From Marsupella aquatica (taxonomy: Eukaryota > Marchantiophyta): a DNA stretch of 64,000 nt. Position 1 is the stretch's first letter. The number at the start of each line of letters is the position of its first letter. Positions 1 through 9,136 of the stretch are shown here, one piece after another. The notes beneath the pieces are model-generated. The model was not told where the DNA came from. It worked only from the letters and a program-made list of their open reading frames with translations, and made no database searches. The translations under genes and the position numbers were made by a program. The DNA is taken from positions 16,616,001-16,680,000 of the forward strand of contig OZ316892.1 of NCBI GenBank assembly GCA_973895155.1, written 5' to 3'.

Positions 1-2015
1 ATAAACCAGACCAGGACCATCACCCTGAAAAGCATGTGCACCTGGAAAGGACACAAATGTAGGCCAAGCAGCACGAGGTTGTCCAATGGTATTGGCTGGA
101 TACCAAGGTGCTGGCTCTTGCCGTGTAACTGGTTGGCAAGAACTGTCAGGATCCAAAATCTGGTCCACTGTAAGGTTAGTGTCCCTGGATGTGTGGTGAA
201 GAGCCATCTCCAGCAAGGAAGGTGGTGCAAGGTTAGTCCAAAAGTTACAAAGACGATGTGCATAAGAACCACAGTGCACTGCATCAATGGGTGGTCCCAA
301 GTAGTGCTGGACCACACTGAAATCCTCTTTGACCTGTGGACGCTGGTCAAACTGAGATGGAGTATTCTCAATGATATAACCAACAGCAGGATAAAGGGAT
401 TGAGCCCAGGTGAGAATCTGAACCAATGCTGTGAAAAGGCCAGAACGAGAATCATGCAGTCCAGCACCGTGACCAGCAGCTGAAAACCCTTGGCATTCCC
501 AACCAGCTATGATCAAATCAAGGGAGCCAAGAAGGGTTAAGTGCCGGTGCCGGACAAGCTGGATATCTGGAGGAAAGAAAGAAAATGCAGACTTCCATGC
601 ACTATGTGGAAACTGCTGGGGAAATCGCTCTGAAAATTCAGCAGACGGGATTCAGCCACTTGCCTTGCACTTGGATCAATATCCACATAGATGTACTGCT
701 TCACCACCATGCCAGACTTTAGGAGAGCTTCCAGGCCTGTAGAAATGCCACCAAAAAGCTCAAGCAATGTAAGGTCATCTGAAGGAGGAGTCCAGGTAAC
801 TGGTGCACTCAAGATTGGGGCTATTGGTTGTCCATTATGCTGCCCAAGGTCCTCAAATTTGTGCAATGCAGCCACCAAAGGTCCATGGGCTGCTTGGAGC
901 CGTTGTACCACCTCTGGTTGATGATCCACGTTGCTGGAAAGTGCTGCCACACGTGCAGCAGCATGTGCAGTAGCCACCTCATCCTCATCCTCCTCAATCC
1001 AATCCTGCAATGGGTGGTTGACATAGGTAGCTGTGTGCACTGCTTTCAACACACAGTGGTGAGCCATAGGGGTATGGGCACCATGCAAATCAAGTGGAAT
1101 GTATCCCAAGTGTGAGCCATCCGTATGCCAATCAACTCTGTAGTATGCATGCTCATGCCAGTTGTCAATGGTAAAACCTGGTGGGAACAAAGTCTCCTGG
1201 CCAATGAGCACATCATACGTAGTGGCATTGGTAACCAAACATCTGACTGGGAAATGCAGTTCCTGATCTGTACCTCCATTAAAAGTGAGAGTGAGTAAAG
1301 TAGAACTCTCACCCAGCACATCCTCCACAGTGCCACTAGCAGTCGGAATGTGCCACCTGGACTGCTGTAAATGATCAATCAGCACTCCCATCTTCTTGGC
1401 AAACTGAATGCCCAAGATTACTGGTTGAGCGCCTGTGTCTAGCATGACCACCTGAGGAGTGTGACCCTCCAACTTGACTGCTGAATTCCTGTTGTCAACA
1501 ATGGCAATGGTGGTGGAAACTAAAGTCCTGTCACTAGGCACCACTTTTGGCAAATGATGAGGTACCTTGTGAAGGGAGTTAGTGTCCATGGTCTTCCCAC
1601 TCAACAGCATAGCCAGGAAAGATGGAGCAGCATGACCAGAATCAAGTGTAGATCTGATCACATAATCTGCAGCAATACTGTCATCTCTACCACTGGAAAT
1701 CGGTACTGGGATAGCCAAACCAGTGGAAGCATGCAATGGAGAAGAAGAAGGTCCAGTATTAACATGAGATTGGACCTCCAAAACCGGTGTCACAAGGGCT
1801 GATGAAGAATGCAGTGAGCCCTCTAGCGCTCTGATGATAGCTCTAGCATCCAGCTGTAAATCATGGCAACTGAAAAGTGGAGTGGTAAGAATCCTTTGTG
1901 CCATATCGGAGGTGAAATGCTCAAGCAACTCAGGAAAAACAACTCCCTGTGAAATGTTAGCAGCACCTGGTGGTGGAATGGATGTAGCTGCAGCTCCCTC
2001 CCCCCTCGCCAACAA
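1..2015 (-). pseudogene. protease + DNMT3-like cytosine-5 methyltransferase, frameshifted (copy A)
   Basis: Second polyprotein part of copy A, about 90% or more similar by eye to the intact reading frame of copy B at 6623-9031. The aspartic protease motif DTGAQP and the YDVLIGQE strand are present. Methyltransferase motif I (LELFGGISTG) lies near 745-775. A single C is missing near base 639 relative to copy B, so the frame is lost shortly after motif I. The rest, including the motif IV segment AGWECQGF (Cys codon 493-495), continues in another frame to the window edge. The frame also starts abruptly at 2015, because a deletion patched with TTTAGGG repeats separates it from gag. As it stands it cannot make a full methyltransferase. 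It would join a Ty3-type reverse transcriptase beyond the window. Confidence 0.85.
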
Positions 2016-2032
2016 GGTTTAGGGTTTAGGGG
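2016..2032. repeat. telomere-type repeat patch at a deletion scar (copy A)
   Basis: Two TTTAGGG units replace about 75 bases that copy B still has (8626-8700). The flanks match copy B on both sides: AAGGT before the patch and a GAC.AGCAGCAAG match after it. The net change of 62 bases shifts the frame. It is the same kind of filler as the larger tract in copy B, but at a different site. Confidence 0.75.
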
Positions 2033-3184
2033 ACCAGCAGCAAGACCATCAGCTTGTACAATGTGGCGTGTGGGAGCAATACGGGAGGCAGCACTGGCCT
2101 GTTGGTAAGCAAAATAGGAAGGGCAGAATGAATCTGAAAATTCTGCTGTAAGGCCAGGCTGTGTAGCAGAGGACAGCACACACTCACCCATATGAGCATC
2201 AAATGGCAAGCCATAGAAAGAGCGGGGTAGGGGTGCTGAACTGTCAGTGGTGCCTGGGCCAGGGATGGGTTGCACGTGACCAGCCGGTTGAGAAGGACCA
2301 GCAGAGGCAGTGGACTTGCCTTTGATGTTGGCAAGTTGGGCACGTAATGACTCAACCTCATGAGTCAGAGACTGGAGTTGAGTGGCCTGTGCGTTGTGAG
2401 CCTCCTTCTGAGCGGGTTGCTTCTGTTGCTGCTTGGGCAATTTGTTAGCACTGGATGCTTTGCCACTGGAAGGAGGAGCAACTGATGCAGTAGGAGCCCT
2501 CCTAGCTGGTGGGGGAGTGGAAATAGGAGCAGGATGAGTGGCCTGCTGTCGTAGCTGCTTCCTCTCGGGGAATTTGGCAAAACAAACTACCTCCAAGTGG
2601 CCCACTTTCTCGCAAAAATCACAAGACAGGTCCTCAGCAACAATATCACATTCATTAGCCTTGTGATTAGGGTTACCACAGTAGTTGCAAGATGGTAGCA
2701 TGAAAGCAGCATTTGCTGGCTTGGTCTTGGAACTATACTGTGGCACACGGGAAGGAGTGGCCAGTGTAGGGGCAGCAGCCTGGTACCTGGATCGCGGTGG
2801 ACGCGCAATACTGGCCTCATAATATGCACGGGCCAACTCAAGTTTCTCAGCAGTGTCATAGACATTGAGCAAGGTGTAGCTGTCTCCAAACTCTGAGAAT
2901 ACTTGCTGCAACACTTGTGAATGGAGAGTTGGGGTGCCCTCCAACGCACGAAGATAGCGATGAGCAGCTTCCAGGTCAGTGATGCTCTGGGTGTCTTCCT
3001 TCAGCTTGAGAAGCCGGCGATACAACATCTTCAATGTTTCATCGCGCTGCCTCACAAATGTGGCCAACTGCATGATTTTGTCAGCACTCTTGATTGGGAA
3101 TTCCAATTCAAGAACCTGGAAAAACTCAGCCACTGGATCAACAAAGGCAGGGGAATCAATGGTGGGAGAAATGCCTGATGTAGC
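2033..3184 (-). CDS. gag C-terminal half with two CCHC zinc knuckles (copy A)
   Basis: Continues the gag frame directly after the TAG at 3185-3187. It starts with a helical capsid-like part (AEFFQVLELEF and on) typical of Ty3 gag, followed by a Pro/Ser-rich linker. Two retroviral-type zinc knuckles follow, CNYCGNPNHKANEC and CDFCEKVGHLEVVC, both CX2CX4HX4C. A Gln/Lys/Ala-rich stretch and a short coiled-coil-like helix (LTHEVESLRAQL) come next. The frame ends where the telomere-type patch at 2016-2032 breaks it. The product would be the structural/nucleocapsid protein that packages the element RNA. There is no start codon of its own near the TAG; translation would need readthrough or an internal start. 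Confidence 0.75.
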
Positions 3185-3829
3185 CTATGCCAAGACAGTG
3201 GGAGTAACTGGTGCAGTGGTGGGAACTGGAGTAGGAGGGGAAGTGGCAGGAGCAGCAGCATGGGCTGCAATGGCATTCTGTAATGCCAGTTGTGAGGCAG
3301 CCGCAATTGCAGTGGCATAGGCAGGGTTAGGCAATTGTGTGACAACAAGCAGCCGTTGAGAATGCTGCTCATACACATCCAAAGCCTCGTGGTGCACATA
3401 CCTGGCTAGCTGCTTAAATGCAAAAGCATTTGTGAAATTGCTGCCATACTTCAACTCCAATTCGTAAACGATAGTGTAGAAAGTGGATTTGAACTCACGT
3501 AAAGAGACAGTGCCTGGCCGCTCGCTGAAGCGCTCAATGCGGCCAGATGAGTGGCTGGCATCCATGCTGTATGTTGGTGAAGCTGGAACAATCACCGATG
3601 CAGAAGGAGAAAAAGGCAAAGAAGTGATAGCAGGCTTTGGGGTAGAGGTGAAGCGACCGCCAAATGTAGCAGAAGGGTTGCGTGGTGTGGGTGTTGCTAC
3701 TGTCTGCTGACGTCGTCGAAATTGCCGAGACTCCAATGAAATTGGCACCAATGGTCGTGGATCACTCCGTAAGTGGTACCGGGGTGTTGGTGGCGATGAG
3801 CTGCTACCTCCTGGCTCGTCGGCTGACAT
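3185..3829 (-). CDS. gag N-terminal half, ends at in-frame TAG (copy A)
   Basis: ATG at 3829-3827 opens a 214-residue frame that begins with a Ser/Pro-rich segment (residues 1-85). It passes into a capsid-like stretch with RIERFSERPGTVSLREFK and LARYVHHEALDVYE, the usual look of Ty3-type gag. It stops at TAG 3185-3187. The next codons stay open in the same frame for another 1.1 kb, so this is one gag gene split by a single amber codon. Copy B has TAG at the matching site (9633-9635). The ATG lies about 150 bases inside the LTR end, as expected for a retroelement leader. Confidence 0.75.
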   Translation of the reverse strand: MSADEPGGSSSSPPTPRYHLRSDPRPLVPISLESRQFRRRQQTVATPTPRNPSATFGGRFTSTPKPAITSLPFSPSASVIVPASPTYSMDASHSSGRIERFSERPGTVSLREFKSTFYTIVYELELKYGSNFTNAFAFKQLARYVHHEALDVYEQHSQRLLVVTQLPNPAYATAIAAASQLALQNAIAAHAAAPATSPPTPVPTTAPVTPTVLA

Positions 3830-4329
3830 GCTGCATGCTCACCCAGGGTGCCAATGGGAAAGAAATTGACAAGAAAAAGGAGTGGCAGCCCCAAGGCTAG
3901 GAAATAAACGGTACAAGGCAGCAATGTGTAGAATGTGTAAGCGCTGAGAAACTGTCAAAGTCTATGCAGATGACATGTGGCGGCAGCAAAGAAATCCGGG
4001 AAGAATGGGCCCTTGAAAACATGAATAGGGGCCCCCCTTAAGTCTATACATTGGGCCCCTTTAAGTGTATACGTCGGGCCCCTATGTGGACCCGAAAAAG
4101 GAAGGACCGGCCGGCACGGTGCCCTATGCAAGTAGTCGAGAACAAAGCAAGAGCGAACGGAAAGAAATGGGCCCTGCAACACGTGAAAGGGGCCCCTTAA
4201 GTGTATACACATCGGCCCAATGTGGACCCGGGAATTGGCAGCAGGTCGATCATCGTGCAGCGAAAAAGTGAGACAAGCTGAAAAAGGTGAAAAGAAAACG
4301 GGAAGAGTGAGGCGAAGAAAAAGAAATGA

Positions 4330-4850
4330 GCCCTGTGCATAGGGCTTCGCACCCCCTTCCCTCCTCCTTATGAGCTCCCGAAGCCTCCTTGGGGCTTCGT
4401 GCCCTGGCAGGCCTAAGTACTCCCGTGTGAGGGAGTTCGAATTGAACTCCCCTCCCCTCCTTTAATGCAGCTTAGGGCCTTGTGCCCTCTCCTGGCACTC
4501 TCGCTCCCCCTCCTTGCCTCCTTTCATTGCAACATAGGGCCTCGTGCCCACTCCTTGCACTCTCGCTCCCCTCCTCCTGGCTTTAATTGCTTATTAGGGC
4601 CTCGTGCCCTCTCTCCTTGCGCTTGTCTCCCCCTGCTTCAATGCTGCTTCGTGTGCTGCAGGAGGACTCCCGAGAAGGGAGTCGTATGTACTCCCCCTCC
4701 CCCTTTAATGCAGCATAGGGCCTCATGCCCACTCGCTGCTGCCTGCCTCGGCTCTGTCTCCCCCCTTGCGCTTGTGCTCGCTAGTCGACTCCCTTCCTCC
4801 TTAATTAAATGCTGGCAAAAACGAGAGCGCACGATGCCCTATGCGCAGCC
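4330..4850. repeat. array of AGGGC-N5-GCCCT short hairpins inside LTR 1
   Basis: Units such as AGGGCCTCGTGCCCT, each able to fold a 5-bp stem with a 5-base loop, recur every 60-120 bases. They are separated by C/T-rich spacers with CTCCCCTCCTTTAATGC. They occur near 4395, 4470, 4536, 4600 and 4715, with reverse-oriented GCACGATGCCCTATGC near 4835. Matching arrays lie in LTR 2 (10500-11230) and LTR 3 (14150-14500). The array covers much of the LTR. Confidence 0.7.
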
Positions 4851-5108
4851 TGCCTTATGCGATCGGGAGGGAGGCAAAGGGGAGACTATGGCCGAAAACG
4901 GCAAAAAAGAGAAAAACGGGGCGCGCGGTCGGAAGGGAAGTGGTCGCGCGGCAGCCGTGGCCGGGAAAATGCCCATAAAAACTAACAAACAAGGGTCTTA
5001 AAAACGCGAGCGAGGCCGCAGCGGCCTATGCAGTCGGCAGCAAGTCGCCGATGTAGGTCACAAAGAAGGTTGCGGCCGGAAAAGGAAAACCTGGGCCCCG
5101 ACGGGAGT

Positions 5109-5140
5109 GTTATGTGTATACACTTAAGTATACACATAAC
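5109..5140. repeat. 13-bp inverted repeat with 6-base loop in LTR 1
   Basis: GTTATGTGTATAC and its reverse complement are separated by ACTTAA. The same site in LTR 2 (11398-11425) keeps an 11-bp stem. In LTR 3 (14867-14890) a different, shortened version keeps a 10-bp stem with loop TACT. It may be a protein-binding or RNA-structure element. No function can be shown from sequence. Confidence 0.75.
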
Positions 5141-5636
5141 TCCACACTAAACCCATAGTTTTGAAGCCTCGTTCCAATGTCTATCAAGGAAATTGCAACG
5201 GCTTAACCAAAAATTGTCGAAACTGCCACGAGAAATCTTCTTCCCGTCACCGCTAACTCGAGAGTTCTTCTTGAATAAAAGGCGTGATAGAAACAAATGT
5301 GCTGAAATCGAATCGAAAACCGGCGAGATGCCAAGATCGGCCGGGAGCATCTAACGAATCACTATGTGAATTCCGTGTACGGAACCGACGAGCAGCCTCT
5401 GAAAAACCCTGTCTCACAGCGATTCAAGAAGAACTGAAGAACGGCAAAGAAAAACATGCCCTAAGTAGGACCGGGTCCAGGCGTCACACTAACAAACCCC
5501 TTTTGCTTCAAGAACAGCCCAGACTCACTACAAGAACATGACACTAACTCAAGTAGTACACTAGCCCTAACCATACCTAGCGGGCATGCGAGGGACATGC
5601 CGATGTGCACAAGCGGCACTGTCCCTCGGCATGACA

Positions 5637-6571
5637 TGGCGGTCCTTTGCAAGCAGCAAAATCTGGTTAAAGCCTTGCCTTAGATCCACAAGAGTGAAGA
5701 TGTTTGAGTCTCCAATGCTGTCAAATAACTCCTCTGGCCGTGGCATGGGGTACCTGTCCTGGGGTGAGACCAGGTTCAGTGGCCTGTAGTCCCCACACAT
5801 GCGCTTCTCTGTCCACAATCCACTGGAATCCTTCTTTGCTGGCATCACTGTAGCTGCTGCAAAATCTGATGTAGATGGCTGAATAAGCCCAGCTTCATAT
5901 AACTCTTGGCATCTCTCATCCACCAGCTACCACTCATGCTTACTCAAACGGTGTCTCCGCCTGAAGATAGGTGTTTCATCAGCCAACTCAATGGAGAACT
6001 GCATAGTCTTGCACTTACCCAAGTCCTTCATAGAGAAAGCAAACACGTTCTCATGCTTGAGGAGAAAATTCAGCAGCTGGTCCTTCTGTCTTTTACTCAG
6101 GTGGTTGCCCATGATGAATGTGTAGTTGGCAACACTGGGAATAGGACGTGATGTAATCGTGCTTGAAGAACCAGAAGTGCTAGCCTCTTCACTGTCCAAG
6201 CTGCTAGCATGCTGCTGATAAGGTGATGAGGCCTCTCCAAGGCCTGCTATATGTGTTGCTCGGGTCTGATCCACACCATGAAACTCAGAAATAATATCAG
6301 CCACATTACAAGGGACCTCTTCCCCCCCAACACTTGGACTGAAGCGGTGAGTGTTGAAGAGAGGTAAGTGCACTTGGTCGAGATGCCATGTAACAGCACC
6401 ATGGAGTGGCAGGGCTGGAACTCCTGATGCTGGATGAATGTACATCTGAAAAAGGATGCAAGTGACCAGAAGCCAAGTGAGAGCATGGAGATCCATTACC
6501 CTGCCAAGTAAAGCATTCCTGGCCAGCCTGGTGATGTGGGTGTGGGCTGTAGTACCGGATTGGAAGCCCAT
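5637..6571 (-). pseudogene. methyltransferase tail and start of reverse transcriptase (copy B, broken)
   Basis: Frame-continuous with the 6623-9031 frame but separated from it by a TGA. The preceding codons and this part read ERERAMGFQSGTT then RLARNALLGRVMD, the motif IX/X end of a cytosine-5 methyltransferase. A linker of about 100 residues leads to a Ty3-type reverse transcriptase N-terminus: FRRRHRLSKHEW, a TAG, then ELYEAGLIQPSTSDFAAATV, MCGDYRPLNLVSPQDRYPMP and FTLVDLRQGFNQI. These match the fingers region before the catalytic box. The DD catalytic motif is missing, because the copy A LTR starts at 5636. Linkage of methyltransferase to reverse transcriptase in one frame shows the enzyme belongs to the retroelement polyprotein and is not a separate insert. 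Confidence 0.85.
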
Positions 6572-6622
6572 AGCCCGTTCTCTCTCCTCAGGACTAGGTT
6601 CATCCCATGTACCGGTAGAATG

Positions 6623-9031
6623 TCAGTAAACCAGGCCAGGACCATCACCCTGAAAAGCATGTGCACCTGGAAAGGACACAAATGTAGGCCAAGCAGCATG
6701 GGGCTGTCTAATGGTATTGGCTGGATACCAAGGTGCTGGCTCTTGCCGTGTAACTGGTTGGCAAGAACTGTCAGGATCCAAAATCTGGTCCACTGTAAGG
6801 TTAGTGTCCCTGGATGTGTGGTGAAGAGCTAACTCCAGCAAGGAAGGTGGTGCAGGGTTAGTCCAAAAGTTACGAAGACGATGTGCATAAGAACCATAGT
6901 GCACTACATCAATGAGAAGGGGTGGTCCCAAGTAGTGCTGGACCACACTAAAGTCCTCTTTGACCTGTGGACGCTGGTCAAACTGAGATGGAGTATTCTC
7001 AATGATATAACCAACAGCAGGATAAAGGGATTGAGCCCAGGTGAGAATCTGAACCAATGTTGTGAAAAGGCCAGAACGAGAATCATGCAGTCCAGCACCG
7101 TGACCAGCAACTAAAAACCCTTGGCATTCCCAACCAGCTATGATCAAATCAAGGGAGCCAAGAAGGGTTAAGTGCCGGTGCTGGACAAGCTGGATATCTG
7201 GAGGAAAGAAAGAAAATGCAGACTTCCATGCACTGTGTGGAAACTGCTGGGGAAATCGCTCTGAAAATTCCAGCAGATGGGATTCAGCCACTTGCCTTGC
7301 ACCTGGATCAATGTCCACATAGATGTACTGCTTCACCACCATGCCAGACTGTAGGAGAGTTTCCATGCCTGTAGAAATACCACCAAAAAGCTCAAGCAAT
7401 GTAAGGCCATCCGGAGGAGGAGTCCATGTAACTGGTGCACTCAAGATTGGGGCTATTGGTTGTCCATTATGCTGCCCAAGGTCCTCAAATTTGCGCAATG
7501 CAGCCACCAAAGGTCCATGGGCTACTTGGAGCCTTTGTACCACCTCTGGTTGATGATCCACGCTGATGGAAAGTGCTGCTATATGTGCAACAACATGTGC
7601 AGCAGCCACCTCATCATCATCCTCCTCAATCCAATCCTGCAATGGGTGGTTGACATAGGTAGCTGTGTGCACTGCTTTCAACACACAGTGGTGAGCCATA
7701 GGTGTATGGGCACCATGCAAATCAAGTGGAATGTAGCCCAAGTGTGAGCCATCCGTATGCCAATCAACTCTGTAGTATGCGTGCTCATGCCAGTTGTCAA
7801 TGGTAAAACCTGGTGGGAACAAAGCCTCCTGGCCAATGAGCACATCATACGTAGTGGCATTGGTAACCAAACATCTGACTGGGAAATGCAATTCCTGATC
7901 TGTACCTCCATTAAAAGTGAGAGTGAGTAAAGTAGAACTCTCACCCAGCACATCCTCCACAGTGCCACTAGCAGTCCGAATGTGCCACCTGGATTGCTGT
8001 AAATGATCAGTCAGCAGTCCCATCTTCTTGGCAAACTGAATGCCCAATATCACTGGTTGAGCGCCTGTGTCTAGCATGACCACCTGAGGAGTGTGACCCT
8101 CCAACTTGACCGCTGAATTCCTGTTGTCAACAATGGCAATGGTGGTGGAAACTAAAGTCCTGTCACTAGGCACCACTTTTGGCAAATGATAAGGTACCTT
8201 GTGAAGGGAGTTAGTGGCCACGGTCTTCCCACTCAACAACATAGCCAGGAAAGATGGAGCAGCATGACCAGAATCAAGTGTAGCTCTGGTCACACAATCA
8301 GCAGCAATAGGTACTAGGGCAGCCAAACCAGTGGAAACATGTAAAGGAGAAGAAGAAGGTCCAATATGTACATGAGATTGGACCTCCAAAACCGGTGTCA
8401 CAGGGGCTGATGAAGAATGCAGTGAACCCTCTAGCGCTCTGATGACAGCTCTAGCATCCAGCTGTAAATCATGGCAACTGAAAAGTGGAGTTGTAAGAAT
8501 CCTTTGTGCCATACCGGAGGTGAAATGCTCAAGCAGCTCAGGAGAAACAACTCCCTGTGAAATGTCAGCAGCACCTGGTGGTGGAATGGATGTGGCTGCA
8601 GCTCCCTCCCCCCTCGCCAACAAGGTGCGCTCTTCAGCAAGTGTGAGGGGCTGAAAAGATTGGGGCATGACAGCCCGAGCTCCCCTGGCTCTAGTCATAG
8701 GACTAGCAGCAAGACCATCAACCTGTACAATGCGGCGTGTGGGAGCAATACGGGAGGCAGCACTGGCCTGCTGGTAAGCAAAATAGGAAGGGCAGAATGA
8801 ATCTGAAAATTCTGCTGTAAGGCCAGGCTGTGGAGCAGAGGACAGCACACACTCACCCATATGAGCATCAAATGGCAAGCCATAGAAAGAGTGGGGTAGA
8901 GATGCTGAACTGTCAGTGGTGCCTGGGCCAGAGATGGGTTGCACGTGACCAGCCGGTTGAGAAGGACCAGCAGAGGCAGGTGACTTGCCTTTGATGTTGG
9001 CAAGTTGGGGCACGTAGGGACTCAACCTCAT
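6623..9031 (-). CDS. protease + DNMT3-like DNA cytosine-5 methyltransferase polyprotein (copy B)
   Basis: An 802-residue open frame. Residues 1-260 are a Pro/Ser-rich gag tail. Residues 290-440 are a retropepsin-like aspartic protease (catalytic DTGA at 321-324, YDVLIGQE at 395-402). Residues 540-802 are a cytosine-5 DNA methyltransferase. Motif I is LELFGGISTG (547-556), which resembles the FxGIxTG form of DNMT3/DRM enzymes. Motif II is YIYVDIDP. Motif IV is AGWECQGF with catalytic Cys636. Motif VI is ENT (679-680 region). Motif VIII is AHRLRNFWTN, close to the DNMT3 AHRxRxFWxN form. The usual Pro before the catalytic Cys is Glu. Motifs IX/X continue beyond a TGA at the frame's end. The ATG at 9031 exists only because of a one-base insertion relative to copy A. 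Activity is unproven; the fold and family call are strong. Confidence 0.88.
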   Translation of the reverse strand: MRLSPYVPQLANIKGKSPASAGPSQPAGHVQPISGPGTTDSSASLPHSFYGLPFDAHMGECVLSSAPQPGLTAEFSDSFCPSYFAYQQASAASRIAPTRRIVQVDGLAASPMTRARGARAVMPQSFQPLTLAEERTLLARGEGAAATSIPPPGAADISQGVVSPELLEHFTSGMAQRILTTPLFSCHDLQLDARAVIRALEGSLHSSSAPVTPVLEVQSHVHIGPSSSPLHVSTGLAALVPIAADCVTRATLDSGHAAPSFLAMLLSGKTVATNSLHKVPYHLPKVVPSDRTLVSTTIAIVDNRNSAVKLEGHTPQVVMLDTGAQPVILGIQFAKKMGLLTDHLQQSRWHIRTASGTVEDVLGESSTLLTLTFNGGTDQELHFPVRCLVTNATTYDVLIGQEALFPPGFTIDNWHEHAYYRVDWHTDGSHLGYIPLDLHGAHTPMAHHCVLKAVHTATYVNHPLQDWIEEDDDEVAAAHVVAHIAALSISVDHQPEVVQRLQVAHGPLVAALRKFEDLGQHNGQPIAPILSAPVTWTPPPDGLTLLELFGGISTGMETLLQSGMVVKQYIYVDIDPGARQVAESHLLEFSERFPQQFPHSAWKSAFSFFPPDIQLVQHRHLTLLGSLDLIIAGWECQGFLVAGHGAGLHDSRSGLFTTLVQILTWAQSLYPAVGYIIENTPSQFDQRPQVKEDFSVVQHYLGPPLLIDVVHYGSYAHRLRNFWTNPAPPSLLELALHHTSRDTNLTVDQILDPDSSCQPVTRQEPAPWYPANTIRQPHAAWPTFVSFPGAHAFQGDGPGLVY

Positions 9032-9084
9032 GAGTCAGAGACTGGAGTTGAGTTGCCTGGGCATTGTGAGCCTCCTTCGGAGCT

Positions 9085-9136
9085 GGGTTTAGGGTTTAGG
9101 GTTTAGGGTTTAGGGTTCAGGGTTCAGGTTTAGGGT
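9085..9136. repeat. interstitial telomere-type repeat tract replacing gag zinc knuckles (copy B)
   Basis: About seven units of TTTAGGG, with two TTCAGGG variants at the right. The tract replaces about 284 bases that copy A retains (about 2414-2697), which encode both CCHC zinc knuckles and the following linker. Flanking sequence matches copy A on both sides. Confidence 0.85.

Larger units (their letters stand above)
1..5636 (-). mobile_element. Ty3-like LTR retroelement copy A with DNA methyltransferase (5' part)
   Basis: Minus-strand element whose 5' LTR is 3976-5636, followed leftwards by gag, protease and methyltransferase; it runs off the left window edge. The LTR's outer end abuts the reverse transcriptase reading frame of copy B exactly at its TG terminus (base 5636), so copy A is most simply a nested insertion into copy B. 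The expected 5-bp target duplication would be the bases just right of 5636, but the other flank is outside the window. Copy A keeps two gag zinc knuckles that copy B has lost. It carries an in-frame TAG in gag, a telomere-repeat-filled deletion near 2016-2032, and a one-base deletion in the methyltransferase near 639. Family assignment rests on the Ty3-type protease and reverse transcriptase seen in copy B. Confidence 0.85.
3976..5636 (-). repeat. LTR 1 (5' LTR of copy A), 1661 bp
   Basis: Bounded by TG...CA: plus-strand TGTGGCGGCAGC at 3976 and CGGCATGACA ending at 5636. The same ends bound 10336-11916 and 13724-15407. It contains an array of short hairpins (4330-4850), a 13-bp palindrome (5109-5140), and several CTTAAGTGTATACACAT-like motifs. 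A TATA-like CCTTTTATTCAAG lies on the minus strand near 5280, and may mark the element promoter. The first minus-strand bases inside the element (TGTCATCTGC...) are only a weak match to a primer-binding site. Confidence 0.85.

Noticed and set aside
4465-5001. 178-codon plus-strand frame inside LTR 1
   Set aside because: It lies in the C-rich hairpin array of a non-coding LTR, has biased composition, and has no equivalent in LTR 2 or 3.
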